A DNA stretch of 64,000 nucleotides, taken from the NCBI RefSeq assembly GCF_947500835.1, contig NZ_CANMTQ010000002.1:338057-402056 (forward strand), written 5' to 3'. The translations under genes and the position numbers were made by a program. Shown here one piece after another: positions 49,561 through 59,321 of this stretch (position 1 is its first letter; each line of letters opens with the position of its first letter). The notes under the pieces are model-generated. The model was not told where the DNA came from. It worked only from the letters and a program-made list of their open reading frames with translations, and ran no database searches. Source of the DNA: an uncultured Halomonas sp. (GTDB lineage Bacteria; Pseudomonadota; Gammaproteobacteria; Pseudomonadales; Halomonadaceae).

Positions 49561-50232
49561 TCATTGCCCTACCAAGCCACGGCGTTCGAGCAGACGCAGC
49601 GCAAGGGAGAGGCTCAAGGTGATAGCCAGATACATCAAGGCAACCATGAAATAGACCTCGAGCGCGGTAAATGTCGTGGCGATATAAACTTGGCCCTGGC
49701 GCACCAGCTCGCCGACCCCGATCACCGAGAACAGCGAGGTATCCTTGATGCTGACGATGCCCTGATTGCCCAAGGCCGGAATCATGCGGCGAAGGGCCTG
49801 GGGCCAGATGATGTAGCGAAATGCCTGGGTCCGAGACAGGCCCAGGGAAAGCCCTGCCTCGCGCTGGCCCTTCTCGATCGACTGCACGCCACCACGCACG
49901 ATCTCGGAGATATAGGCGCCGGCGTTGAGCGCAATGGCGGCGATGCCTGCGGTCAGGGCATTGATCGGGCCGCCGAGCAGCTGCGGCAGGCCATAGAAGA
50001 TGAACAGAACCTGTACCAGCACCGGCGTGCCACGAAAGATTTCAATGTAGGCAATCGCGGGCCAGCGTAGCAACGCAGTTGGGCTGATACGCGCAAGCCC
50101 AAAGATGATGCCGATGACGAATCCAATAGCCAGACCGCCGAAAGATATCAGCAGCGTCCAGGGAATGCCCTCGAGCAGATAAGGAATGGAGGCGATGGCC
50201 GCCTGCCAGTCGAATTGGAATGTCACATCCAC
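49561..50232 (-). CDS. glnP: Polar amino acid ABC transporter permease (GlnP-like)
   Basis: A 223-residue inner-membrane permease of the His/Glu/Gln/Arg family with about five membrane segments. The EIFRGTPVLVQVLFIFYGLP and GAYISEIVRGGVQSIEKGQREA stretches carry the EAA-type coupling loop. It has a GTG start at 50232 with GGAG upstream. It is probably a homodimer, since no second permease gene is present. Confidence 0.9.
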   Translation of the reverse strand: MDVTFQFDWQAAIASIPYLLEGIPWTLLISFGGLAIGFVIGIIFGLARISPTALLRWPAIAYIEIFRGTPVLVQVLFIFYGLPQLLGGPINALTAGIAAIALNAGAYISEIVRGGVQSIEKGQREAGLSLGLSRTQAFRYIIWPQALRRMIPALGNQGIVSIKDTSLFSVIGVGELVRQGQVYIATTFTALEVYFMVALMYLAITLSLSLALRLLERRGLVGQ

Positions 50233-50290
50233 GTAGGGGTCTCCAAGCGAGATACCGCTTGTGGTACTCGACTTTTATGAATGGCAATAC

Positions 50291-50317
50291 AAAAGGCCGG
50301 GAGTACTTGCCCCGGCC
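50291..50317 (-). terminator. Intercistronic attenuator between binding protein and permease
   Basis: On the minus strand, a 7-bp GC stem (GGCCGGG / CCCGGCC, 9-base loop) is followed by four Ts. It lies between the binding-protein gene and the permease gene and would let the binding protein be made in excess. Confidence 0.6.
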
Positions 50318-50349
50318 CGTGTCAGTAGCGAAGATGCTATCTAGCAGTC

Positions 50350-51117
50350 TTATTCGCTTGTAGATGCTTCACCGAACCACTTCTTGTGGATCTCATCGTA
50401 GGTGCCGTCTTCGCGCATTTCGGACAGTGCTTTGTTGGCGGGTTCAACCCATTTGCTGCCATCGGCGAAAGCGATGCCATATTGCTGACCTTCATAGAGC
50501 GATCCAACGGTCTTTACCCGACCCTGGCCCTTGGTCTGGGAGAAATAACCGACATTGGGCGCGTCATAGAAAACCGCATCGACGCTGCCGCCCATCAACG
50601 CCATGTACATGTCGGAGCTGCCCGGATAAGGCGTGATTTCGGCACTGTCACCGAGATTCTTCTGCAGATAGTCGTAGCTGGTTGAACCGATCTTGGTACC
50701 GATACGCATGCCCTCGAGGTCCTCGAACTCCTCGACGTCCTCGTTGTTGGCAGATACCAGGATACGCAGGCCGGAGTCGTAGTAGGGGTCGGTAAAATCG
50801 ACGATTTTCTCGCGTTCTTCAGTGATGGTGATACCGGCAATGGCCAGATCAATGTTGCCGGTCTGCACCGCAGGGATGATGCCGTTGAAGTCCATGGTGC
50901 GCAGATCAACCTCGAAACCGGCTCGCTTGGCGACCTCGTTCAGGATGTCCATGTCGAAGCCGACCATTTCGCCGCTTTCCTGATCCATCATCTCGAAGGG
51001 TACGAAACTTGGATCTGTTGCAACCTGTAGCGTTTCCGCCGAGGCATGACCTGTAAGGCTCAGGCCCATTGCCAAGGCCGAACCCAGCGAGATTCCTTTC
51101 AACATAGTGCTTTTCAT
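50350..51117 (-). CDS. glnH: Glutamine/polar amino acid binding protein (GlnH-like)
   Basis: A 255-residue periplasmic binding protein with a Sec signal (MKSTMLKGISLGSALAMGLS, cleaved near ASA-ETLQ). The mature start (TDPSFVPFEMMD) and the segment MDFNGIIPAVQTGNIDLAIA then GITITEEREKIVDF are strongly like E. coli GlnH. Ligand identity is inferred. It is the first gene of the operon. Confidence 0.9.
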   Translation of the reverse strand: MKSTMLKGISLGSALAMGLSLTGHASAETLQVATDPSFVPFEMMDQESGEMVGFDMDILNEVAKRAGFEVDLRTMDFNGIIPAVQTGNIDLAIAGITITEEREKIVDFTDPYYDSGLRILVSANNEDVEEFEDLEGMRIGTKIGSTSYDYLQKNLGDSAEITPYPGSSDMYMALMGGSVDAVFYDAPNVGYFSQTKGQGRVKTVGSLYEGQQYGIAFADGSKWVEPANKALSEMREDGTYDEIHKKWFGEASTSE

Positions 51118-51209
51118 GGCGTTCCCCGATTAGACGTGTTGTTTGTGTAACGCGCCTTTTACCTTGGCGAGTTACGGGGAAGCCGTCAAGATGTGTTCTT
51201 GCATCCTGT

Positions 51210-51560
51210 TCACACGGTGAAAGACGCGCCACAGCCGCAGGTCGAGGTTGCATTGGGATTCTTGATCACGAAACGTGCTCCGGCAAGCCCTTCTTCATAA
51301 TCCACGGTGGAACCGACCAGGTACTGATAGGAAAGCGGATCGATGACCATGCCGACATCGTCAATCTCGACCAGCGTATCCTCTGCAGTCTGCTCGGCAA
51401 AATCGAACCCGTACTGGAATCCCGAGCAGCCACCGCCGGTGATGAACACGCGCAGTTTGAGTGCCGTATTGCCTTCTTCAGCTGCCAAGGCCCGTAAACG
51501 ACGTACGGCGGCATCAGTGAGCAGTAACGGCGTGGGAGCAAAGGATGCGACACCACTCAT
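51210..51560 (-). CDS. erpA: Iron-sulfur insertion protein ErpA
   Basis: A 116-residue A-type Fe-S carrier. The three cysteines are [11 protein letters not shown] and STCGCGASF, spaced as in ErpA. ErpA delivers clusters to isoprenoid and respiratory enzymes. The ATG at 51560 has GGAGG seven bases upstream; an in-frame start at 51590 is discarded. Confidence 0.94.
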   Translation of the reverse strand: MSGVASFAPTPLLLTDAAVRRLRALAAEEGNTALKLRVFITGGGCSGFQYGFDFAEQTAEDTLVEIDDVGMVIDPLSYQYLVGSTVDYEEGLAGARFVIKNPNATSTCGCGASFTV

Positions 51561-51598
51561 GTAAAAGCCTCCGATAAACAGAATTGTCAACCAGCCTC

Positions 51599-51628
51599 AT
51601 TATCCCTAATCCCTAGTAAAAGGGTCAA
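51599..51628 (-). promoter_or_regulatory. Sigma-70 promoter for erpA
   Basis: On the minus strand, TTGACC (51623-51628) and GATAAT (51599-51604) are separated by 18 bases, about 40 bases before the erpA start. Confidence 0.55.
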
Positions 51629-51645
51629 CTTTGTTCAGGGAATGT

Positions 51646-52680
51646 CTAGGGCAATAGCGCCGGCGCCTTCATACCCAGCATTTCGTCGAAACCGAACATC
51701 AGATTGAGATTCTGCAAGGCTTGCCCGGAGGCTCCCTTGACTAGATTGTCGATCACCGACAGTACTACCACGGTATCGCCATCTTCTGGGCGGTGAACTG
51801 CCAGGCGGCAAAGATTGGCGCCCTTTACGCTGCGGGTTTCGGGATGGCTGCCGGCGGGCATGACATCCACTGCCGGCTCGTCGGCAAAGCGCTTCTCGAA
51901 CAGCGCCTGAAGATCGTTTGTATTACCGGTCAGGCGACCATAAAGCGTGGCGTGAATGCCCCTAATCATGGGTGTCAGATGCGGAACGAAGGTCAAGCCG
52001 ATCGGACCACCCGCGGCGCGTACCAACCCCTGGCGTATTTCCGGGAGATGACGGTGACCCGAGGCGCCGTAGGCCTTCATCGACTCGCTGGCTTCCGCCA
52101 ACAGCGAAGGCACCTTGGCGCCACGGCCTGCGCCGGTAACACCGGATTTGCAATCCGCGATCATGTGTCCGACATCGATCAGCCCATTTTCGAGCAGAGG
52201 CAATAAACCCAGTTGCACGGCGGTAGGATAGCAACCCGGTACGGCGACCAGACGCGCCTGACGAATCGCTTCACGATTGACCTCGGGCAGCCCGTAAACC
52301 GCTTCGTCGAGTAGTTCCGGTGCGCCATGAGGCTGGCCGTACCAGCGCGCCCATTCGTCTGCATCCGCGAGACGAAAATCCGCCGACAGATCGATGACCC
52401 GGGTGCCGTGTTCGAGCAGCTCGCCGGCCAGGGCATGGGCAACGCCGTGGGGCGTGGCAAAGAATACTGCGTCACAGGCTCCCAGGCGTTCGACATCCGG
52501 GGCGCTGAACGCCAGATGATCATAATGGCCGCGCAGATTGGGATAGAGCTCGCTGACAGCCATGCCCTCCTCCGAGCGAGAAGTGATGACATCGACGTTC
52601 ACATCAGGGTGCTGTGCCAGCAGACGCAGAAGCTCGACGCCCGTGTACCCGGTGCCGCCGACGATACCGACCTTGATCAC
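51646..52680 (-). CDS. argC: N-acetyl-gamma-glutamyl-phosphate reductase
   Basis: A 344-residue NADPH enzyme of arginine synthesis (reduces N-acetylglutamyl phosphate to the semialdehyde). The Rossmann motif [17 protein letters not shown] is at residues 5-21 and the catalytic Cys lies in [16 protein letters not shown]. It lies upstream of erpA on the same strand, as in pseudomonads (argC near the erpA homologue). Confidence 0.96.
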   Translation of the reverse strand: MIKVGIVGGTGYTGVELLRLLAQHPDVNVDVITSRSEEGMAVSELYPNLRGHYDHLAFSAPDVERLGACDAVFFATPHGVAHALAGELLEHGTRVIDLSADFRLADADEWARWYGQPHGAPELLDEAVYGLPEVNREAIRQARLVAVPGCYPTAVQLGLLPLLENGLIDVGHMIADCKSGVTGAGRGAKVPSLLAEASESMKAYGASGHRHLPEIRQGLVRAAGGPIGLTFVPHLTPMIRGIHATLYGRLTGNTNDLQALFEKRFADEPAVDVMPAGSHPETRSVKGANLCRLAVHRPEDGDTVVVLSVIDNLVKGASGQALQNLNLMFGFDEMLGMKAPALLP

Positions 52681-52832
52681 GATGGGCTTCCTTTAATGTC
52701 GTAAAACATGAAGTGCAGTCGTCGCTAAGACGCTGCGCGTTAAATATGATACACAAGAGTCTAGGCATTCCGAACAGGATCTGCTCGTCGTGCAAAGACG
52801 CTGTGTTGCCGTGCCGGTACAAGGACATTCAC

Positions 52833-54569
52833 TTGCCCAGCTTTTTTAGTCTCGAAAGATTCCGTCGGCGTCTGGCCAGTGTCGATGCGCTACCGCAGCT
52901 GTGTCTGTTGGGGGTGGTCTCGGGTCTATTGACTGGAATTTTCATGGTGGTGTTTCGCTCGTTGTTGGGGCTTGGTGGGTTATTGTTCATGCCCAACGAT
53001 GATCCCGAGACCTTCGAGGCACTGAGTCCGGTAATACGTTCGCTACTGCCGCTAGGTGCAGTAATCTTGATCGGGCTGTGTTTGCTCCCTCAGGCCCTTG
53101 CCGCGCGTAATCTGGGCGTTGGCCATGTCATTGAACGGTTGAGCAGGTTTCAAGGCCGCATGCCCTTGCGCAACTGGATCAATCAGTGGTGGGTCGGCGT
53201 GATTTCGGTAGTCGGTGGATTATCCGCTGGTCGGGAAGGGCCGGCCATTCATCTGGGGGCGGCAGCGGCCAGCGGTCTAGGACAGCGTTTGCGCTTGCCC
53301 CACAACAGTTTGCGCACTCTTGTGGGATGCGGTACCGCCGCGGCCATTGCGGCCTCTTTCAACACGCCCTTGGCTGGCGTCATCTTTGCCATGGAAGTGG
53401 TGATGATGGAATACACCATTACCGGCTTCATGCCGGTCATCCTGGCGTCCAGCATGGGAGCGGTGGTGGCGCAGTCGGTGTATGGCAGCGATCCAGCGTT
53501 CCAGGTACCCAACATCAGCCTGGGATCGTTATTCAATCTGCACTGGATCGTGATGATCGCCTTGCTGATAGGTTTACTGGCAGGCCTTTTCATTCGTATC
53601 TCACAGCTCAGCCAGCAGTTGAAGCACCTGCCTTTTGCCCTGCGACTGGGCATGGCAGGTTCGGCGGTGGCGGTCGTGGCCTGGTGGTATCCGCAGGTAC
53701 AGGGCATCGGCTATGACAGCCTATCCGCGATACTGGTGAATGATGTGGTCATCGACGTGCTGATCGCCTTGATGATCGGCAAGCTTGTGCTCACTGCGTT
53801 CACCTTTGCCTGTGGCATCACTATCGGGATCATCGGCCCGATACTGGTGATCGGAGCCGCTGCCGGGGCCCTGGGTGGTATGGCGGGAAATTGGCTTTGG
53901 CCGCCTCTGGCGGCGGATCCCAGTCTGTATGCCATGCTGGGAATGGCGGCAATGATGGGGGCTGTGTTGCAGGCACCGCTGGCGGCGATCATCGCGCTGC
54001 TCGAGTTGACCCACAATCCCAATATCATCCTGCCGGGTATGCTGGCGGTGGTGATCGCTAGTCTGACTTCGCGTAAAGTGTGCCGCTGTCAGGGATTCTT
54101 CATGGCCCAGACACAAAACGGCATACATTTACTGCAGCATCCCTTGCGCCAAGCCTTGTCCCGGGTGGCGGTACCTGCGGCGATGGAATCCAACGTACGA
54201 AAAACCGAACGCAAGATCACTCGCGATCAAGCTCAGGCGTTGCTGGATTCCAATCCGGTCTGGCTAATGGTCACGCGATCCGATGAGGAAAAGATTCCCT
54301 TCGCCCTGAAGGCCGCGGATCTGGCCAATGTCATGTTGGATGAAGAACACGCTGAGCAGGAGAGTTTCGATCTGCTTGATATCCCCGGCCAGCGCCTCGA
54401 TCTTGCGCCCATTCATCGCCAGGCAACTCTCGAGGAAGCCTTCGAACGGCTGAATGAATATGGGGTGGATGCGCTCTATGTCCAACATATTACGGCGCCG
54501 ACGATACAGCATATTTCCGGTATCATTACCCGGGACACCATCGAGAGTTACTATCGTTACAAGCCATGA
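52833..54569 (+). CDS. CLC-type chloride channel/antiporter with CBS domains
   Basis: A 578-residue membrane protein with about 10-12 hydrophobic helices. The CLC filters are GREGPAIHLGAA (the gating Glu present, suggesting H+/Cl- exchange) and GIIGPILVIGAAAG. The C-terminal ~130 residues form a CBS-type regulatory region. I chose the TTG at 52833 with AAGGA seven bases upstream; upstream in-frame starts lack a ribosome site. In a halophile this may help chloride or acid homeostasis (inference). Confidence 0.88.
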   Translation: MPSFFSLERFRRRLASVDALPQLCLLGVVSGLLTGIFMVVFRSLLGLGGLLFMPNDDPETFEALSPVIRSLLPLGAVILIGLCLLPQALAARNLGVGHVIERLSRFQGRMPLRNWINQWWVGVISVVGGLSAGREGPAIHLGAAAASGLGQRLRLPHNSLRTLVGCGTAAAIAASFNTPLAGVIFAMEVVMMEYTITGFMPVILASSMGAVVAQSVYGSDPAFQVPNISLGSLFNLHWIVMIALLIGLLAGLFIRISQLSQQLKHLPFALRLGMAGSAVAVVAWWYPQVQGIGYDSLSAILVNDVVIDVLIALMIGKLVLTAFTFACGITIGIIGPILVIGAAAGALGGMAGNWLWPPLAADPSLYAMLGMAAMMGAVLQAPLAAIIALLELTHNPNIILPGMLAVVIASLTSRKVCRCQGFFMAQTQNGIHLLQHPLRQALSRVAVPAAMESNVRKTERKITRDQAQALLDSNPVWLMVTRSDEEKIPFALKAADLANVMLDEEHAEQESFDLLDIPGQRLDLAPIHRQATLEEAFERLNEYGVDALYVQHITAPTIQHISGIITRDTIESYYRYKP

Positions 54570-54601
54570 GCACGACGCTGTGAGTCGTTACAAGGAGCGG
54601 C

Positions 54602-55033
54602 ATGTACCTGTGGGTAAAAGCATTTCATCTGATGGCAATAGTCACCTGGTTTGCCGCCATGTTCTATCTGCCACGTCTGTTCGTCTATCACGCCATGGCT
54701 CGGGACAAGGGTGATACCCAGGCCATCGACTACTTCAAGGTCATGGAGCGCAAGCTGTATCGCGGCATCATGACGCCTTCGATGATTGCGGTCATTCTTC
54801 TGGGGGCCTGGCTATTGTGGCTGGTGCCTGCTTACCTCAGTGCCGGCTGGATGCACATCAAGCTGCTGCTGGTGGTATTGCTGGTGATTTATCACCACCT
54901 GTGCCTGATCTACATGAAACGCCTGACCAGCGCGACCTGTCACAAGAGCGAGAAGTTCTTCCGCTTTTTCAATGAGGCCCCGGTGCTTGCGCTGATTGCG
55001 ATCATCATTCTGGCAATAGTGAAGCCCTTTTGA
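54602..55033 (+). CDS. hemJ: Protoporphyrinogen oxidase HemJ
   Basis: A 143-residue membrane protein of the HemJ/UPF0093 family with four membrane segments, oxidising protoporphyrinogen IX in haem synthesis. MYLWVKAFHLMAIVTWFAAM and FYLPRLFVYHA contain the conserved His and Arg. It overlaps thiD by one base (TGATG). hemL, another haem gene, is a kilobase downstream. Confidence 0.93.
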   Translation: MYLWVKAFHLMAIVTWFAAMFYLPRLFVYHAMARDKGDTQAIDYFKVMERKLYRGIMTPSMIAVILLGAWLLWLVPAYLSAGWMHIKLLLVVLLVIYHHLCLIYMKRLTSATCHKSEKFFRFFNEAPVLALIAIIILAIVKPF

Positions 55034-55827
55034 TGGTGGATGCCAAGATTCCCGTGGTGCTGGTGATGGCGGGTCACGATCCGACCGGTGGTGCTGGCCT
55101 GATCGCCGATAGCGAAGCCATTGCTGCTAATGGCGCCTGGGCAGTGACAGTACCCACTGCCCTCACCGTGCAGACGACCCACAATGTTTTGAAGGTCATG
55201 CCCTGTAGCGCCGATGCGGTGCGTGACATGACCTGGGCCCTGCTCGATGAATTCGAGATAGCGGCGATCAAGATCGGGCTGGTCGCGGATGTGGCACTTC
55301 TCGAAGTGATCGAAGATATCCTGCGTGCCCGCCCCGGGATTCCACTCGTGGTGGATCCGGTGTTCAAGGCAGGCGGTGGCGCCGAGTTATCCACTGGCCC
55401 TCTGATCAACGAGTTTCGCCGGCGTCTGTTGCCTCTGGTGGATATCCTGACGCCGAATCGACAGGAGTTGGCGCGTTTGGCGCCGGGGTCGGGCCAGGAT
55501 GATGTCGAGCGAGTAGTGTCCCTGATGACCCTGGGTTGCCAGGCGGTATTGGTTACCGGAACGGACGAGCCGCCTGCGGGAACCCCGGCCGACGAAGTGG
55601 TGCATACCCTGCACACTCCGGAGACCAGTCGCCAGTGGCGCTGGCCCCGGTTGTCGGGGCACTATCACGGCTCTGGCTGCACCCTGACAGCGGCGCTGGC
55701 GGCGCGCCTGGCGGTTGGCGAACGGCTGGTGAACGCCTGCGAACAAGCCCAGCGCTTTACCTGGGAAAGTTTGAGTCGTGGTTGGCAACCGGGGAATGGA
55801 CAGATGTTGCCCTGTCGGCGTAAATGA
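55033..55827 (+). CDS. thiD: Hydroxymethylpyrimidine/phosphomethylpyrimidine kinase ThiD
   Basis: A 264-residue ribokinase-fold kinase of thiamine synthesis (HMP to HMP-PP). It shows AGHDPTGGAGLIADSEAIAA, the DPVFKAGGGAELS segment and GHYHGSGCTLTAA, the anion hole. The ATG at 55033 overlaps the hemJ stop, so translation is coupled. No TPP riboswitch precedes it, because there is no leader. Confidence 0.9.
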   Translation: MVDAKIPVVLVMAGHDPTGGAGLIADSEAIAANGAWAVTVPTALTVQTTHNVLKVMPCSADAVRDMTWALLDEFEIAAIKIGLVADVALLEVIEDILRARPGIPLVVDPVFKAGGGAELSTGPLINEFRRRLLPLVDILTPNRQELARLAPGSGQDDVERVVSLMTLGCQAVLVTGTDEPPAGTPADEVVHTLHTPETSRQWRWPRLSGHYHGSGCTLTAALAARLAVGERLVNACEQAQRFTWESLSRGWQPGNGQMLPCRRK

Positions 55828-55947
55828 GTCGACCTGTGCCTTGAATTATGTGCGGCCATTGGCCTGTCGATGCTAACCTTCGAGCATTGATGCAAAAGTT
55901 AGCACATGCGTATTGAACGCGCGGAACAATGCATAGTAATAGATAAG

Positions 55948-56001
55948 TTACCCACAGCTCGTACTCAGTGTTTATCCAATCTATCCAACGTATTATCCAC
56001 A
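55948..56001. promoter_or_regulatory. Two DnaA boxes before hemL
   Basis: In the 193-base gap between thiD and hemL there is TTACCCACA (55948, one mismatch) and a perfect TTATCCACA (55993), 20 bases before the hemL start. This suggests DnaA-linked control or titration. Confidence 0.45.
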
Positions 56002-56020
56002 ATTTGGCAAGGGGCGTTAC

Positions 56021-57313
56021 ATGACAACTTCTGCTCAGCTTTTCGAACAGGCCTGCCGTCGTATTCCGGGTGGTGTCAATTCACCGGTGCGCGCCTTCAA
56101 GGGTATGGATCGTCCGCCAGTATTCATCGAGCGCGCTCAAGGTGCTTATCTATTTGATGTCGAAGGCAAGCGCTATGTCGATTACGTCGGTTCCTGGGGG
56201 CCAATGATCACCGGCCATGCGGACCCGGATGTTCTGAGTGCGGTGCGCGAACGCCTGGATTCAGGTTTATCCTTTGGCACCCCAACGGCCATCGAAACCA
56301 CCATGGCGGATCTGATCTGCGAGATCATTCCCTCGATGGAAATGGTGCGCATGGTCAATTCCGGCACCGAAGCGACCATGTCCGCCATTCGCCTGGCACG
56401 CGGTTTCACCGGCCGGGACAAGATCGTCAAATTCGAAGGCAACTACCACGGTCATTCCGATTCGCTGCTGGTCAAGGCTGGCTCCGGCGCATTGACCCAC
56501 GGCGAGCCAAGCTCTCCGGGTGTGCCTGCCTCGCTTGCGGAGCACACCGTCACCCTGTCCTACAACGATAGCGAGGCGGTACAGGAGTGTTTTCACGAGA
56601 TCGGGGATCAGATCGCCTGCATCATCGTCGAGCCGGTGGCAGGCAACATGAACTGCATTCCTGCCCATCCGGAATTTCTCGAAACCCTGCGTTCGGTTTG
56701 CGACCGTCATCAAAGCGTGCTCATCTTCGATGAGGTGATGACCGGTTTTCGTGTCGCCCTTGGCGGCGCCCAAGCCCATTACGGTGTAATTCCAGATCTG
56801 ACCTGCCTGGGCAAGATCGTCGGCGGGGGTATGCCGGTGGGTGCCTTCGGCGGCAAACGCGAGATCATGGAGCATATTTCGCCGCTGGGCCCGGTGTATC
56901 AAGCGGGTACCCTGGCCGGCAATCCACTGGCCATGGCAGCGGGTGTCACCTTGTTGAACAAGATTCGCCAACCCGGATTTCACGAGGCGTTGACCCAGCG
57001 CGTCACGACCCTATGCGATGGCCTCAAGGAGCGTGCCCGTGCCGCGGGTGTAGAAATGCTCTCCCAAGGAGCCGGAGGTATGTTTGGGCTGTTTTTCACC
57101 GGGCAATCACGGGTCGACAACTTCGTACAGACCACCGCCTGCGACATGAATGCGTTTCGCAAGTTCTTTACGGGCATGCTCGACGAGGGAGTCTACCTTG
57201 CACCCTCCGCTTATGAAGCGGGCTTCATGTCCAGTGCCCATACGCCGGAAGACATTCAACATACCCTCGATGCCTCGGAACGTGTGTTCACCAAGTTGAC
57301 GCGCAAGGCGTAA
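56021..57313 (+). CDS. hemL: Glutamate-1-semialdehyde 2,1-aminomutase
   Basis: A 430-residue PLP enzyme that makes 5-aminolevulinate from glutamate-1-semialdehyde. It shows the opening [22 protein letters not shown] sequence, the PLP-binding Lys in [19 protein letters not shown] and the [16 protein letters not shown] region. The length is standard. AAGGGG precedes the ATG. Confidence 0.97.
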   Translation: MTTSAQLFEQACRRIPGGVNSPVRAFKGMDRPPVFIERAQGAYLFDVEGKRYVDYVGSWGPMITGHADPDVLSAVRERLDSGLSFGTPTAIETTMADLICEIIPSMEMVRMVNSGTEATMSAIRLARGFTGRDKIVKFEGNYHGHSDSLLVKAGSGALTHGEPSSPGVPASLAEHTVTLSYNDSEAVQECFHEIGDQIACIIVEPVAGNMNCIPAHPEFLETLRSVCDRHQSVLIFDEVMTGFRVALGGAQAHYGVIPDLTCLGKIVGGGMPVGAFGGKREIMEHISPLGPVYQAGTLAGNPLAMAAGVTLLNKIRQPGFHEALTQRVTTLCDGLKERARAAGVEMLSQGAGGMFGLFFTGQSRVDNFVQTTACDMNAFRKFFTGMLDEGVYLAPSAYEAGFMSSAHTPEDIQHTLDASERVFTKLTRKA

Positions 57314-57367
57314 TCCTGCACAAACGATTGAGCTGTAAACGGATTCGAACATCGCCGGGAGAGAACT

Positions 57368-58936
57368 GTGAGTCAGGCCCTGATCAAGGCACTCTTTGAT
57401 GCCGACTGCTACGACCATCCGGTGGCGTCCATCGAAATTCTCGAGACGCATATCTCCTGGATCGTTCTGACCGGCGAGTTTGCCTACAAGCTCAAGAAGC
57501 CGCTGGCATTTGGCAGCTTTCTGGACTTTTCCACCCTGGACAGGCGCCAGCATTTCTGTGAACAGGAAGTGCGTCTCAACCGGCGTCTGGCGCCGTCACT
57601 GTATCTCGAAGCGGTGCCGATTTCCGGGACTCCCGAGTCGCCCCGCGTCAACGATGCATCCGCACCCTTTGAGTACGCGGTGAAGATGCGTCAATTCAGC
57701 AACCGACATCTGTTCAGCACTCTGCAAGCAAGCGGTGAGCTTTCCCTGGAGTTGCTCGACGACTTGATCGATCAGCTGGTCGTTTTTCACGAGCAGGCAG
57801 AGCGCGTACCGCAACAAAGTGAATTCGGTACGCCAGCGTCCCTCACGCGTATTCTCGAGCGGGAATTCGCATTGATCGCGCCGTGTCTGGAGGATGAGCA
57901 GGATCGTCAGCATCTAGCGTTTTTACGTACCTGGAGCCAGGAAGCCCTCGAGCGTTTTGCCGATGAGATTCTGCGACGCCGGCAAGAAGGCTATGTGCGC
58001 GAGTCCCACGGCGACGTGCACCTGGGTAATGCCGTACAACATCAAGGACGCGCCTTGATGTTTGATGGGATCGAGTTCAACGATGAACTGCGTTGGAACG
58101 ACGTGGGTGGCGATCTCGCTTTTTTACTCATGGATCTTGAAGCGCGAGGTGAAGAAAGCTTCGCTCACCACGCACTCAATCGCTATCTCGAACTTTCCGG
58201 CGATCACGGCTTAACCCGGCTATTGCCCTTCTACAAGTTCTACCGTGCCCTGGTACGAGCCAAGGTGGCGATACTGCGCTATCACCAGCCTGAACTACAT
58301 CCCTCCGATCGATCCGCCATCATGGCTTCCTATCGGCAGCATATCGAACTGGCGGCTCGCTATGCCGAGTTCGATTTCCCCTATCTGTTGATCGGTGTCG
58401 GTGTTTCAGGCAGTGGCAAGAGCCGTTTTACCGCAGAGGTGGTGTGTCGGCTGGGCAACGTGCGTTTGCGCTCGGATGTGGAGCGTAAACGGTTATTCGG
58501 CTTCGAGCCTGAAGCGGATACTGGCAAACAGGGTGTGGATATCTATACCGCCGAGGCCACTGATCGAACTTATGCACAGCTGGCGCGTTTGACGGGTGTA
58601 CTGCTCGAGGCCGGGCGTCCGGTATGCATCGACGCTACCTGTTTAAAGCGGGAACAGCGCAAATTGTTACGCCATCAGGCGGAAGCCCGCGGGCTTCCGG
58701 TGCTGTTGATAAGTTTCGAGGCGGACAAGGCAACGCTTGAGCGACGCATCAAAAAGCGTGCCCGACGCGGTGGGGATCCTTCCGAAGCAAGCCTGGCGGT
58801 ACTCGAACGCCAACTCACCGAGTTCGAACCCTTCGACGATGACGAACGACGGCATTTGATCCATCTGGATACCACTGCTGACGATGCCAATTTGAGGCTG
58901 GTGGAACTGATCCAGGAACAGCTGCGACTGAATTGA
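57368..58936 (+). CDS. Fused APH-like / P-loop kinase family protein
   Basis: A 522-residue two-domain protein. The N-terminal half is an aminoglycoside-phosphotransferase-like kinase fold (SHGDVHLGNAV with the catalytic HGD-N, then FDGIEFNDELRWNDVGGDLA). The C-terminal half begins with a Walker A (GVGVSGSGKSRF, near residue 340) and continues as an AAA/zeta-toxin-like kinase. This fused family is conserved in many Proteobacteria but has no established role. It begins with GTG at 57368. Confidence 0.82.
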   Translation: MSQALIKALFDADCYDHPVASIEILETHISWIVLTGEFAYKLKKPLAFGSFLDFSTLDRRQHFCEQEVRLNRRLAPSLYLEAVPISGTPESPRVNDASAPFEYAVKMRQFSNRHLFSTLQASGELSLELLDDLIDQLVVFHEQAERVPQQSEFGTPASLTRILEREFALIAPCLEDEQDRQHLAFLRTWSQEALERFADEILRRRQEGYVRESHGDVHLGNAVQHQGRALMFDGIEFNDELRWNDVGGDLAFLLMDLEARGEESFAHHALNRYLELSGDHGLTRLLPFYKFYRALVRAKVAILRYHQPELHPSDRSAIMASYRQHIELAARYAEFDFPYLLIGVGVSGSGKSRFTAEVVCRLGNVRLRSDVERKRLFGFEPEADTGKQGVDIYTAEATDRTYAQLARLTGVLLEAGRPVCIDATCLKREQRKLLRHQAEARGLPVLLISFEADKATLERRIKKRARRGGDPSEASLAVLERQLTEFEPFDDDERRHLIHLDTTADDANLRLVELIQEQLRLN

Positions 58937-59052
58937 AAGGATGTGAACCCCTGGTATGATGCCCAGTAACATCCTTGTGTCACTTGAGCGTATCGGCATA
59001 TTGCTTGTTTTTGCTATGTAAAAAGTGCCTCAAGCCTTCTTCCTGAAGAGAA

Positions 59053-59076
59053 TGTAAGTTTTACGAAACACTTACA
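59053..59076. promoter_or_regulatory. 24-bp imperfect palindrome, likely activator site
   Basis: TGTAAGT and its complement ACTTACA form perfect 7-bp arms around a partly palindromic 10-base core. It lies about 135 bases upstream of the sigma-54 -24 element, the usual distance for an enhancer-type activator site. Confidence 0.55.
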
Positions 59077-59197
59077 CTCAGATTTTTCGCTACTTTCTTC
59101 CGCCGTACCCTCTTCTTCTTCAACCGATGCTCATCCATGCGTCTGTCTGGCTTAAAATATCCCAATTTTTCAGTGCCTTATAGAATGTAACGCTTTG

Positions 59198-59214
59198 TTG
59201 GCATAAATAATGCT
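59198..59214 (+). promoter_or_regulatory. Sigma-54 promoter
   Basis: TTGGCATAAATAATGCT has GG at 59200-59201 and GC at 59212-59213, separated by exactly 10 bases, as in the -24/-12 consensus TTGGCAC-N5-TTGCT. It is about 108 bases before the repeat-protein start, and a sigma-54-activator-like gene lies at 63516. Confidence 0.68.
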
Positions 59215-59321
59215 CCTGTCTTCACGATCCCGAGCAAAACCTTAGGATCAAGACACATCTTCTGTGTCGGCCCGGATCAAAGGGAACAATAGTCATGCAT
59301 GACAATTCGTGGAGAAACATC

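Larger units (their letters stand above)
58937..59321. promoter_or_regulatory. Regulatory gap before the matrix gene cluster
   Basis: A 385-base, AT-rich non-coding region holding a palindrome at 59053-59076 and a sigma-54 promoter at 59198-59214, described separately. Nothing coding is evident. Confidence 0.7.

Noticed and set aside
54980..55032. TPP riboswitch before thiD
   Set aside because: The thiD start overlaps the hemJ stop, so there is no untranslated leader to host one.
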